From assembly GCA_049644325.1 (NCBI GenBank), contig JBARRR010000007.1, forward strand, positions 1 to 40,328: a stretch of 40,328 nt of DNA. The letters are read 5' to 3'. Both the position numbers and the translations under genes were made by a program. Positions within the stretch are counted from its first letter, which is position 1, and each line of letters opens with the position of its first letter. The DNA is from DASZHA01 sp049644325 (GTDB taxonomy: Bacteria; Chloroflexota; Dormibacteria; DASZGP01). The notes below the pieces were generated by a model. That model did no database searches. It saw nothing but the letters and a program-made list of their open reading frames with translations, and was not told the DNA's origin. This document shows positions 6,929-14,841 of this stretch, piece by piece.

Positions 6929-8467
6929 TCAGGCGACGCCGATCCGCCCCTTGCCCTGGCGCTTGGCCCGGATCAGCTCCTGGTCGGCGACCTCGAAGAG
7001 GTCCTGTTCCAGCGGCGCCTCGGGGTCCTCGGTGGCGACGCCCCCGGAGACGAAGAGCTGGACCGGGCCCACACCCTCGACGAACAGGGGCTGGTTTTCG
7101 ATCTCTTGCTTGATCCGCTGGGCCACCAGCTGGGCCTCCTCGGCTCCGCACTCCGGGACCACGATGCAGAACTCGTCCCCGCCATAGCGGCAGATAACGC
7201 TGGACCGACGCAGTGGCTGCGACATCACCGAGGCGACGTGCTTGAGCGCCTTGTCGCCGACCACGTGACCGTAGTTGTCGTTGACGTCCTTGAAGTTGTC
7301 GATGTCGAGCAGGATCAGGGACACCGGCGACCTGCTCCGGCTGCTGCGCGCCACCTCGCGGTCCAGCTCATCGACCAGGAAACGCCGGTTCCGCAAACCC
7401 GTCAACGGGTCGGTCAGCGCCTGCTCCTGCGTGGCCTCCAGCTTGGCCAGGAAGCTCAGGGTCTGGGCGGTGTGGGCGGCCAGCACCGAGAGGCGGTGGA
7501 TCTGGTCCTCCATCTCGGGTGTAGGGCTGCTGAAGTAGGCGGTCCACCAGCCGCTCCAGTCGTCGGGGAGCTTGATCGGCACCGAGACCAGCGATCCCGG
7601 CAGCGCCTTGCCGTTGAGGACGTGGCGGCACCAGCTGCTGCCCTCGAGGTCGGGGAAGCTGATCGGGTAGCCGGTCTGGCTGATCCAGCGGGTCACCTCG
7701 CCGGTGAATTCCAGGATCAGGCCCCGCCGGTCGTCGTCGGTCTCAGAGTTGAAGGACGCCTGGTGGACCAGCTCCTCGCCACCCTCGCCCGCGGTGGTGA
7801 GGACGGCGGCGTCGGCTCCGGTGAACTCGCGGACCAGGTTGGTGAGAAGCTCGTCCATCACCTCGCGGTTGCCACGCAGGCCGATCTGCTCGAAGGCCTC
7901 GGCCAGCTCGAGGTTGCGGGCCTGGCTGCTGCGCTCCGACGCCACCCGGCCAACCACTGTCTGCACCATCGTCGCCATCTGCTTCAGCTCCTCGGCGTCG
8001 ACGACCTTGATCTTGGAGGCCTCGGTGTAGAGGTTGTCGGGGTGGATGTGCATCTTCTGGGCCTCTTCGAAGGTTTCCTCGAAGGTCGTCTCCCGGATCG
8101 CCACCGGCTCGGTGATGATGCGGCCAAGCTCGGTGACGGCGCCCGACGGCGTGGTCGCCTGGATGGGGATGATCAGGTGGCCGATTCCCGCCACACATGT
8201 CCGGAAAAGGGGCAGGGAGGCGTCGGGGGGCATGTCGACGGCGGAGTTGCTGAGCCCGCACCGATTGTGGTTGATCAGCATCGAGCAGTACATCGGGATC
8301 TCGTGCTCCGGCGCGATGGTGTAGCCGCTGGGGTCCTGGAACCACACCCGGACCCCCATCCGAACGCTGAAGAAGGCTAGAACCGCCTGGAGCAGGTCGT
8401 CCCTAACCAGATAGGAGAGCTTCGGAGCCCCGCTGCTTGGCCGGTTGATGTCTGCGTCCGTCGTCAT
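6929..8467 (-). CDS. PocR-GAF-GGDEF diguanylate cyclase
   Basis: A 512-residue soluble signalling protein, first gene of the six-gene minus operon. Residues about 20-125 fit a PocR-type sensory domain: a conserved Cys61, Cys70 and Cys91 pattern with GIGHLIIPI following. A GAF-like domain fills about 190-350. A GGDEF domain follows (DPLTGLRNRRFL, then RYGGDEF at about 429). The GGDEF signature is intact, so it should make cyclic di-GMP. The product-inhibition I-site (normally RxxD just before the signature) reads RRSS, so feedback inhibition is probably absent. No transmembrane segment is seen. The PocR domain usually senses small metabolites such as 1,2-propanediol or hydrocarbons; the ligand here is unknown. 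The ATG at 8467 lies just after AGGAGGG. Confidence 0.9.
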   Translation of the reverse strand: MTTDADINRPSSGAPKLSYLVRDDLLQAVLAFFSVRMGVRVWFQDPSGYTIAPEHEIPMYCSMLINHNRCGLSNSAVDMPPDASLPLFRTCVAGIGHLIIPIQATTPSGAVTELGRIITEPVAIRETTFEETFEEAQKMHIHPDNLYTEASKIKVVDAEELKQMATMVQTVVGRVASERSSQARNLELAEAFEQIGLRGNREVMDELLTNLVREFTGADAAVLTTAGEGGEELVHQASFNSETDDDRRGLILEFTGEVTRWISQTGYPISFPDLEGSSWCRHVLNGKALPGSLVSVPIKLPDDWSGWWTAYFSSPTPEMEDQIHRLSVLAAHTAQTLSFLAKLEATQEQALTDPLTGLRNRRFLVDELDREVARSSRSRSPVSLILLDIDNFKDVNDNYGHVVGDKALKHVASVMSQPLRRSSVICRYGGDEFCIVVPECGAEEAQLVAQRIKQEIENQPLFVEGVGPVQLFVSGGVATEDPEAPLEQDLFEVADQELIRAKRQGKGRIGVA

Positions 8468-8479
8468 CCCTCCTGCCTC

Positions 8480-8485
8480 AGTCTA
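8480..8485 (-). promoter_or_regulatory. Candidate -10 hexamer TAGACT for the GGDEF-led operon
   Basis: TAGACT on the minus strand lies 12 bases upstream of the ATG at 8467. It would give a leader of only about 5 bases and lies back to back with the candidate -10 of the MFS gene at 8513. No convincing -35 element is seen. Confidence 0.35.
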
Positions 8486-8512
8486 CCCAAGCCGGACGGC
8501 ACCGGGCCGACA

Positions 8513-8518
8513 TATCGT
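8513..8518 (+). promoter_or_regulatory. Candidate -10 hexamer TATCGT, leaderless start of the MFS gene
   Basis: TATCGT lies 7 bases before GTG 8526, the spacing expected when transcription starts on the start codon. No Shine-Dalgarno sequence fits between them, and no clear -35 is seen. Confidence 0.4.
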
Positions 8519-8525
8519 TAGGGCC

Positions 8526-9977
8526 GTGACCGTCGTCGCCCAGACCCCGGCCGCCGCCGTCGATCTGCCCCGTCTGGGGGTCCCGCGGATCGTCCTCCTC
8601 AGCAGCTACTGGGTCGCCCTCGGCTTCCTCTGGCTGCCACTGGGAGGGCAGGTCATCCCCATCTTCGTGCTCCACATCGTGGGGGACGGTCTCAAGGGAA
8701 CCGGCACCGCGGTGTTGGAGGCCTTTGGCACGCTGGTGGCAGTCTTCTGGCAGCCGGTGATGGGGGCGCTCTCAGACCGCACCCATACGCGCTTTGGCCG
8801 CCGCAAGCCATTCATCTTTGTCGGGACGATCGGCTCCATGCTCTTCCTCGGCCTGATGGCGCTGACCCCGCAGTTCGGCAACGCCACCACCACCGGGCCG
8901 GGCGCGCTGCTGGCCCCGGCCTACCTCTGGCTGCTTCTCCTCTACTTCCTGTTGCAGCTCAGCGAGAACGCCGCCCAGGCCCCCTACCAGGGGCTGCTGC
9001 CCGATGTCGTCCCCGAGGAGGAGCGCAGCCGGGCCAGCTCGTTCGTTGGGGCCGGCAACCTGGTCGGGATCGGCGTCGGCGTCGTGGTCGTGGGCACGCT
9101 GATGGGGATGGGCCGCCCCGAACTCGCCCTCCTCACCGCCGCGGGGGCGCTGGGGCTGACGATGTTGATCGTCGTCCTTGTCTTCGCCGACAAAGTCCCG
9201 CCCGCCGCTGGCGGGCGCATCTCCTGGCGAGAGCTGGTGGTCGACACCTTTCGGATCAGCCCCAGCAAGCATGGAGACTTCCTCTGGTTGATGGCCTCCC
9301 GCCTGGCGATCCTGGTGGCGGTGGCGGGGCTGCAGAGGTACGCCGTGTACTACTTCAAGGACGTCTTCTACCCCGGCTCGGGCGCAGTCCTCGAAGAGCA
9401 CGCTTCGTTGGCCGCCCGGGACCTGCAGGGCGTCATCCTGGGGGTCGCGATCCTGGTCAGCCTGCCCGCCGGCGAGCTGTCACATCGAGTCGGTCGCAAG
9501 CCCCTGATCGTCGCCAGTGGCATCCTCGGCGCCATCGGCACCGTCGGCCTGATCGGCTCGCCATTTCACCTTCTCCCCGATTTCGCCACGACCCCGGTTG
9601 CGGGACTGCTCGGAGTTCCCCAAACCCTCGCCCAGGCGATGTATTTCGGCGTCTTGGTGGGGCTGGCGGCTGGGATGTTCCTCTCGGTCGACTGGGCCTT
9701 CATGGTGGACCTGATTCCACACCAGGAGTCGGGTCGCTTCCTGGGGTTTTCCAACATCGCCACCGCCGGCTCGGGGGTGCTGGCGGGCCTGCTGGGCGGT
9801 TTCCTGATCGACGCCTTCAACGCTCGCGGCCACCTCCTTGGCCAGCCCGGCGGCTACCCCGTGACCTTCGCCGTCTACACCGTGTTCTTCATCCTCGGCA
9901 CCTTCGCCGTGCTCAAGGTACGAGAGACCCGCCGGGGTGGTCGCAGCGTCCGTCCGCCGCTTGCAGCCGGCCACTGA
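8526..9977 (+). CDS. MFS transporter, GPH/SLC45 (sugar-cation symporter)-like
   Basis: A 483-residue integral membrane protein with about twelve hydrophobic segments. The loop 2-3 motif GALSDRTHTRFGRRKP is the major-facilitator signature in its sugar-symporter (GPH/sucrose transporter) form, repeated more weakly in the second half as SHRVGRKPL. It probably imports a sugar or related solute with a cation; specificity is not visible. GTG 8526 is chosen over an upstream in-frame ATG at 8445, because that start would overlap the divergent cyclase gene and add a non-hydrophobic, unrelated stretch. It also lies 7 bases after a candidate -10. A small lipoprotein gene starts on the base after its stop. 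Confidence 0.88.
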   Translation: MTVVAQTPAAAVDLPRLGVPRIVLLSSYWVALGFLWLPLGGQVIPIFVLHIVGDGLKGTGTAVLEAFGTLVAVFWQPVMGALSDRTHTRFGRRKPFIFVGTIGSMLFLGLMALTPQFGNATTTGPGALLAPAYLWLLLLYFLLQLSENAAQAPYQGLLPDVVPEEERSRASSFVGAGNLVGIGVGVVVVGTLMGMGRPELALLTAAGALGLTMLIVVLVFADKVPPAAGGRISWRELVVDTFRISPSKHGDFLWLMASRLAILVAVAGLQRYAVYYFKDVFYPGSGAVLEEHASLAARDLQGVILGVAILVSLPAGELSHRVGRKPLIVASGILGAIGTVGLIGSPFHLLPDFATTPVAGLLGVPQTLAQAMYFGVLVGLAAGMFLSVDWAFMVDLIPHQESGRFLGFSNIATAGSGVLAGLLGGFLIDAFNARGHLLGQPGGYPVTFAVYTVFFILGTFAVLKVRETRRGGRSVRPPLAAGH

Positions 9978-10187
9978 GTGAAGGGCCGGCCATGTCGGCG
10001 ACTGGCCATGGCCCTGGCTGCCGCCGCCTGCCTCCTGGTGGCCGCCTGCGACGTGGGATCGCCACCGCCGCAGGTATCGCCGTCGGTGGCGGTGCCCACG
10101 CCCGCCACCCCCGAGGTTCGGATCGCCACCCCCACGCCCGCCCGACCGCCGCAGTCGCCACCGGCGGGGGCGCCTGCGCCAGACTGA
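9978..10187 (+). CDS. Small proline-rich lipoprotein, function unknown
   Basis: A 69-codon frame that starts with GTG directly after the TGA of the MFS gene. The translation has a basic start (KGRPCRR), a hydrophobic stretch (LAMALAAAACLLVA) and a lipobox VAAC at about residues 21-24, then about 45 residues dominated by Pro, Ala, Thr and Val with no fold. This is what a lipid-anchored, extended surface tether looks like. The gene is short and the tail is low complexity, so it could be spurious, but signal, lipobox and coupling agree. Confidence 0.55.
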   Translation: MKGRPCRRLAMALAAAACLLVAACDVGSPPPQVSPSVAVPTPATPEVRIATPTPARPPQSPPAGAPAPD

Positions 10188-10242
10188 CAAACTTGATTTC
10201 GAACTGTTACCACTCTCAGGTCCCGCGGGGTGAACTCACTGT

Positions 10243-10248
10243 TATAGT
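10243..10248 (+). promoter_or_regulatory. Candidate -10 hexamer TATAGT before the AAA ATPase gene
   Basis: TATAGT lies 9 bases upstream of ATG 10258, with no ribosome binding site between. This fits a leaderless or near-leaderless transcript. The same hexamer stands 7 bases before the GH5 gene. Confidence 0.42.
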
Positions 10249-10257
10249 CGCGAAACC

Positions 10258-11625
10258 ATGGCGCAAACTGAAAGCGCGACGGTGGATCAGCCCCAGGTTC
10301 AGTCCCCGGAGCTGGAGCTGGCCGACGTGATCGAGGGAGCGCGGGCCGGGAGCCAGACGGGCTTTCTACCGCCGCGACCCAGGACCCTTGCCGATACCGG
10401 CCTGACGTCGACGTTCGTCGCCGACATGATCCTGAAAATGCTGCATTTCTCGACTCAGCTGCCCGCCTACGAGATCGCCACCCGCCTGCGCCTCGACTAC
10501 GAGTGCATTCACCAGGTAATGGCCCAGCTGGCCAACAACTCGCTGATCCAGTCGCTGGGGCAGGCTCCCAAGGCCGCTCGCCACCTGGAGTCGCTCGAGG
10601 AGGGGATGGCCTTCATGATCACCGAGGGCGGCCGGGAGCGCGCCCGCGAGATCCTCGACCGCAACCAGTACATGGGCCCGGCCCCGGTGCCGCTGCACGA
10701 GTACAACAATGCCGTGCGCCGCCAGTCGCTGCCGGAGAACTTCGCCACCCACGATGGGCTGCGCAAGGCGCTCGGTGAGCTGGTGGTGGCGGAGGAGACG
10801 CTCGAGCTGCTCGGCCCGGCCTTCAACTCGCGCAGCTCGGTATTCCTATACGGCCACCCCGGCAACGGCAAGAGCTCGATCGCCCGTGCCGCCCAGACGC
10901 TCCTCGGCGGCGGCGTCTACATGCCCTACGCGCTGGTCGTCGACGACGCCGTCGTCCGTCTGTACGACCCCAGCCACCACGAGCCGCTGGGTGAGGCCGT
11001 CTCCGAGGCCGACCAGCGCTGGGTCCGCTGCCGCCGCCCGTTCGTCCAGGTCGGCGGTGAGCTTGACCTCTCAATGCTCGACCTGACCTGGCACGACAGC
11101 TTCAAGTTCTACGAGGCGGGGCTGCAGATGAAGGCCAACTGCGGCATCTTCCTGGTCGACGACTTCGGCCGCCAGGACGTGTCGCCCCGCAAGCTCCTCA
11201 ACCGCTTCATCGTGCCGCTGGAGGAGGGCACCGACTACCTCAACATGGCCAACGTGGGCAAGAAGATCGAGGTGCCCTTCGGCATGATGATCTTCTTCTC
11301 CACCAACCTGGAGCCGTCGGAGCTGGTCGACGAAGCCTTCCTACGGCGCATCCGTTACAAGATCAACATCCCCGACCCCAACTCCGAGGAGTTCAAGGAG
11401 ATCTTCGTCCGCGAGGCGGAGAAGCTGGGTCTAAGCGGCGGTGACGCATCGGCCTACTACGTGCTCGGCAAGTACTACAAGTCGCGCAGCCCTCGTGGGG
11501 TCCATCCTCGCGACATCCTGGCCCATGTTCGTGAGATCGCGGCTTACCTGGGGCAGCCTCCGAGTCTGAGCAAGGAATTGCTCGATCGGGCTTGCTCGAC
11601 CTATTTCTTGCTCGAGAAGGTTTAG
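10258..11625 (+). CDS. AAA+ ATPase with N-terminal winged-helix domain, role unknown
   Basis: A 455-residue soluble protein. Residues about 40-130 look like a winged-helix module (TLADTGLTSTFVADMILKML, then a helix-turn-helix and an ITEGGRERA wing). A conserved linker NQYMGPAPVPLHEY leads into the AAA+ core: Walker A GHPGNGKSS, the family's MPYALVVDD and RWVRCRRPFV segments, Walker B FLVDDFGRQ, sensor-1 Asn in FFSTNLEP, and arginine-finger region FLRRIRYK. Homologues of this type are widespread in environmental bacteria, where their role is not settled; some lie near type IV pilus genes, but none are here. It probably uses ATP to remodel or move a protein or DNA partner. Confidence 0.82.
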   Translation: MAQTESATVDQPQVQSPELELADVIEGARAGSQTGFLPPRPRTLADTGLTSTFVADMILKMLHFSTQLPAYEIATRLRLDYECIHQVMAQLANNSLIQSLGQAPKAARHLESLEEGMAFMITEGGRERAREILDRNQYMGPAPVPLHEYNNAVRRQSLPENFATHDGLRKALGELVVAEETLELLGPAFNSRSSVFLYGHPGNGKSSIARAAQTLLGGGVYMPYALVVDDAVVRLYDPSHHEPLGEAVSEADQRWVRCRRPFVQVGGELDLSMLDLTWHDSFKFYEAGLQMKANCGIFLVDDFGRQDVSPRKLLNRFIVPLEEGTDYLNMANVGKKIEVPFGMMIFFSTNLEPSELVDEAFLRRIRYKINIPDPNSEEFKEIFVREAEKLGLSGGDASAYYVLGKYYKSRSPRGVHPRDILAHVREIAAYLGQPPSLSKELLDRACSTYFLLEKV

Positions 11626-11701
11626 CCGAATCTGCTGAGTCCCATCCTCGGCGGAGCCCTATCAGAGGTCGCCTGAGAGGGAGGGCTTCAGAATTGGCCT
11701 G

Positions 11702-13138
11702 ATGACTGGCCAGGTTGGGCTGATTCGAGAGGCGGCGGAGTGGGCGGCATCGCTCCGCTACGCAGATATCCCGGAGGATGTGCGGGCGCTGGCGCGCGCG
11801 CAGACGTTGTCGATGGCGGGGGCGGGGCATGCCAGCTTGCGGCATTTGGTTGGGGCGAGGTTGCTGCGGCAGCTGCAGGGGGAAGGGTGGGCGGTTGTTG
11901 CGGCTCGGGCGGCGCTGCTGACCATGGCGCTGGATTTTGACGAGACCGCTTTCGCGGGGCACCTTGGGCATGCATCGGCGTTGCCGCCGATCGTGGCGGG
12001 GGCAACAGTGGGGGCGAGCGAGGAGCGGGTGCTGGTGGCGCAGGTGGCGGCGGCCGAGGTTGCGGCCCGGGTGACGGCGGCGGTGACGCTGGGGTCGGCG
12101 CGGGGGCAGACTGCCGCTCACACACATAGCGCGGCGGCGGTGGTGGGGTGCGGGATTGCCCTGGGGCTTGACGCTGAGCGCATCGCCAACGCGCTGGGCC
12201 TGGCGCTGGCGCAGAGCCGCAAGGTGCTGTTGTCGGCGTTCATGGGGTCGGACGCCAAGTTCTGGATCGCCGCCGGCCCCATTCTTGACGCCGCTCGCTG
12301 CCTGGAAGCGGCGGCCAGCGGGGCGCGGGGACTCGACTCGGTGATGGAAGCCAAGGGTGGTGTGCTCGACCAGCTGGCGGCGGTTCCGCTGCCTGAGGCG
12401 ATGTCCGGGTATGGGGAGCGCTGGCACCTTCGCACGCTCTCGATCAAGGGCATCCCGGGCTGCGCCTACCTGACCGCGCCGGTGGAGGCGGCGATCGAGC
12501 TAGGACCGATGGACATCGAGGACATCGAGGCCGTGGACGTGGCCGCCTCCATCTTCACGATTGGCATGGAGATCGAGAGTGCGCCCTTCATCTCCGGGCC
12601 CACCAGCCCCCTGCCGGCCCTGGGCTTCAGCCTTGGCTACAACATCGCGGCGGCGCTCGCCGGCGGGGGTCTAACCGTCGACGATCTCAGCCCGCCGGCG
12701 CTGGACGACGCGGGCCGTTGGGCGCTGGCCGGGCGGGTGAGCGTGAACCACGATGAGGATCTGACCGTCAAAGCGCTGGCGGCCACCGCCCCGGTGGGTG
12801 CCGCCCTGGGCTGGGCGGGCGAGCGGGCCCGGGAATGGCTTCGCTCGCGCGGCGGATCGCCCGGGCTGACCGACCGCGTCCTGGCCGCGTCGGCGACCAC
12901 CGCCCTGGACACCGACTTCACCCACCCGGCCAAGCGCATCGGCGCCCGCCTGCGGGTTCGCATGCGCGACGGCAGCGTGCTCGAGGTCGGGCGGGAGGCG
13001 GCCTCCGGCTGCTGCCAGGAGCCGGTGGCTGAGCGGCTGGCGCTGGCCGAGCGCAAATACGATGAGAACGCGGCGGACGACGCCGCCGAGGAGGTACGAG
13101 CCCTGGGGCTCGCGGCTGACTACCTGCGGAAGGCGTAG
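11702..13138 (+). CDS. MmgE/PrpD family protein (2-methylcitrate dehydratase-like)
   Basis: A 478-residue member of the MmgE/PrpD superfamily, whose characterised members include 2-methylcitrate dehydratase, aconitate decarboxylase and epimerase-like enzymes. Family landmarks are the helical N-terminal domain with GHLGHASALPPIVAGA, the AHTHSAAAVVGCGIALGL segment, SAFMGSDAKFW, and the second domain beginning LRTLSIKGIPGCAYLTAPVEAA. The exact reaction cannot be named, and no methylcitrate-cycle partner is nearby. The first 450 bases use G-ending and T-ending codons heavily, while the rest is C-rich like its neighbours. Its end overlaps the convergent Pro/Ala-rich gene by 19 bases. The gap to the ATPase is 76 bases. 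Confidence 0.82.
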   Translation: MTGQVGLIREAAEWAASLRYADIPEDVRALARAQTLSMAGAGHASLRHLVGARLLRQLQGEGWAVVAARAALLTMALDFDETAFAGHLGHASALPPIVAGATVGASEERVLVAQVAAAEVAARVTAAVTLGSARGQTAAHTHSAAAVVGCGIALGLDAERIANALGLALAQSRKVLLSAFMGSDAKFWIAAGPILDAARCLEAAASGARGLDSVMEAKGGVLDQLAAVPLPEAMSGYGERWHLRTLSIKGIPGCAYLTAPVEAAIELGPMDIEDIEAVDVAASIFTIGMEIESAPFISGPTSPLPALGFSLGYNIAAALAGGGLTVDDLSPPALDDAGRWALAGRVSVNHDEDLTVKALAATAPVGAALGWAGERAREWLRSRGGSPGLTDRVLAASATTALDTDFTHPAKRIGARLRVRMRDGSVLEVGREAASGCCQEPVAERLALAERKYDENAADDAAEEVRALGLAADYLRKA

Positions 13139-13785
13139 GTCCCGAGGGTCATCGGGACGAAGTCCTCGAAGCGCGCGGCGCGTCCGACGCAGCGGCGCAC
13201 CAGCACGATTCCAATCGCGCTGAGCAGCGCCCACGCAACCAAGACCACCAGCCGCAGGAGGCCTGGAGCCGAGGTGGCGGGCACCGGGCTGCTGCTGATC
13301 AGCTGTCCGGGAATGGTTGAGAGCGGCTGGCCAGAGCCCTCGGTGGCGGTGCCGTCGAGTGCCGCAGCGGGTTGAGGCGCGTCCACCGGCCCAGGAGCGG
13401 CGTCCGCCGGTGCCGGGGCTGGCCCCGTGGCGCCGAGGACGGATTGATCCCGGTGGGGTGCCGCCGGCGCCGCGGGATGAGCCGCCGGCGCGACGGGATG
13501 GGCGGCCGGCGCAACAGGCTGAGCCATAGGCGGCGCGGCCGGCTTGCCCTTGCCGTGGTCGGCGGCAGGCGGGCTCGGGTTGGGATGGGTGCCACGGTCG
13601 CCGCCGGAGCCGCGGTGGTCGCCAGACTGCTGGCTGCCGCCGTTCTGGTTGTCGGCGAGCACGGTCCACGCCGTGCCGGGCAACGGCGACGCGATGATCA
13701 CGCAGGTTCCCGGGAGGAGCACCACCCCCGATATCGCCAGCGACGCCAGCCGCGTGCCGCCAACCCTCTGCCCAAGGCTTCTCAT
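13120..13785 (-). CDS. Pro/Ala-rich exported membrane protein with heptad repeats
   Basis: A 221-residue protein of no known family. Residues about 12-36 form a hydrophobic signal or anchor. Residues about 45-180 are extracellular-looking low complexity, rich in Pro, Ala, Gly and Ser, with three imperfect heptads of the form (Q/H)P(V/A)APAA. A second hydrophobic segment (LLRLVVLVAWALLSAIGIVLV) is followed by RRC and a short cytoplasmic tail. The arrangement resembles a cell-wall-spanning stalk fixed in the membrane at its C-terminus. The ATG at 13785 is preferred to 13911 because it opens the hydrophobic signal directly and lies 6 bases after a TTATAC hexamer. No ribosome binding site is seen. 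Confidence 0.65.
   Translation of the reverse strand: MRSLGQRVGGTRLASLAISGVVLLPGTCVIIASPLPGTAWTVLADNQNGGSQQSGDHRGSGGDRGTHPNPSPPAADHGKGKPAAPPMAQPVAPAAHPVAPAAHPAAPAAPHRDQSVLGATGPAPAPADAAPGPVDAPQPAAALDGTATEGSGQPLSTIPGQLISSSPVPATSAPGLLRLVVLVAWALLSAIGIVLVRRCVGRAARFEDFVPMTLGTYAFRR
13460..13522 (-). repeat. Three tandem 21-base degenerate repeats inside the Pro/Ala-rich gene
   Basis: Three consecutive 21-base units (13460-13480, 13481-13501, 13502-13522) share the core GCCGCCGGCG on the plus strand. On the coding strand they encode heptads of Pro, Ala and His/Gln. They are a likely site of copy-number variation. Confidence 0.75.
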
Positions 13786-13791
13786 CCGAGG

Positions 13792-13797
13792 GTATAA
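13792..13797 (-). promoter_or_regulatory. Candidate -10 hexamer TTATAC, leaderless start at 13785
   Basis: TTATAC on the minus strand lies 6 bases before the ATG at 13785. It supports that start over the longer reading and fits the leaderless pattern seen elsewhere in the window. Confidence 0.38.
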
Positions 13798-13938
13798 CGC
13801 GGCGTTGCCCCGCAACCCGGCTCTGTCCTGGCTCTTGTGACGCTTGGCCACCGGCTCACGTCCAATTGAGTTCGGTGACCGGAGCGCCCAGTTCATAGCC
13901 CGCTGTTGCACGGCGCGGGACGAGGCGGTGCCGGGCTG

Positions 13939-14841
13939 TTACACCCTGTCGATCACCCGCAGGGCGCCAGGCACCACCGACACCGCCGTCTCCCCCAGGT
14001 GGCGTTCCCAGAGGTCGCCGTCGATTTCGGCCGGGAGCTGGGTGCCGGATCGGATCAGCACCCGGTCGCCCTGGCCCCAGCTGACCAGGGGGTGGTCGAG
14101 GTGGGCCTCGTCGTGGACCAGGGCGAGCATCTCGCCGAACTCCTCCGGCGACGCCGCCCTGACCACGATCAGGTCCAGGCGGCCGTCGTCCATCACCGAT
14201 CGCGGCAGCACCGGGAAGACCGATCCCCGCACCGGCGAGCCACCGATGGCGAGGAGGCCCAGGTCGCCATCAGCGAGGACCTTGCCGTCGAGCTCGACGT
14301 GGGCGGTGAACCGCGTCGGCGCGGCCAGTGCCTGCAGCGCCGCGGTGGCGTACTTGGCCGAGCCCTCGACGCCGACCTCATCGGCGGCCAGTTGGATGAT
14401 CTGCGCGAACCAACCCACGCTGAAGCCGAGGAGGCTGAGCTCGCCGGTGGGGTCGACCCTCAGCAGGTCGACGGCGCGCCCGGCCGGGGTCGGCGCCGCC
14501 ACCGCCGCGGACACGACGTCAGTCCAGGTGGCGTCGCCGAAGAGCGCTTTGTAGGAGCTGTTGCCGGTCCCGGCGGGAACGATCCCCAGGGCGACGATCG
14601 AGCCGCTCAGCCCCGCGGCCACCTCGCGCACCGTGCCGTCGCCGCCCACCGCCAGGACCATGTCGGTGCCGGCGGCGGCCGCCTCCTCGGCCAATAGCGC
14701 GCCGTGCCCGCGCATCTCCGTCCGGGCCATCGCGACCTCCCACCCAGGCGCGCTCGCCACCAGGTCGCGGGCGCCGTCGGCGACGCTGACATCGCCACGC
14801 GCCTCCGGGTTGATCACCAGGAGCGCGCGGCGCAGGCTCAC
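13939..14841 (-). CDS. Diacylglycerol/lipid kinase family protein (YegS-like)
   Basis: A 300-residue protein of the DAGK catalytic family, which phosphorylates diacylglycerol, sphingoid bases or related lipids with ATP on the inner membrane face. The nucleotide motif GGDGT is at residues 66-70 and the second loop PAGTGN is at about 89-94. The C-terminal beta-sandwich carries GGSPVRGSVFPVLPRSVMDD and an AEIDGDL motif near the end, as in YegS/DgkB. It starts with GTG at 14841, overlapping the stop of the upstream split-barrel gene by 4 bases (GTGA). Length is normal. The specific lipid is not visible. Confidence 0.9.
   Translation of the reverse strand: MSLRRALLVINPEARGDVSVADGARDLVASAPGWEVAMARTEMRGHGALLAEEAAAAGTDMVLAVGGDGTVREVAAGLSGSIVALGIVPAGTGNSSYKALFGDATWTDVVSAAVAAPTPAGRAVDLLRVDPTGELSLLGFSVGWFAQIIQLAADEVGVEGSAKYATAALQALAAPTRFTAHVELDGKVLADGDLGLLAIGGSPVRGSVFPVLPRSVMDDGRLDLIVVRAASPEEFGEMLALVHDEAHLDHPLVSWGQGDRVLIRSGTQLPAEIDGDLWERHLGETAVSVVPGALRVIDRV

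Noticed and set aside
6674..8380. Open plus-strand frame of 568 codons opposite the GGDEF gene
   Set aside because: It is antisense to a clear PocR-GAF-GGDEF protein with low-complexity composition; it is a codon-bias shadow.
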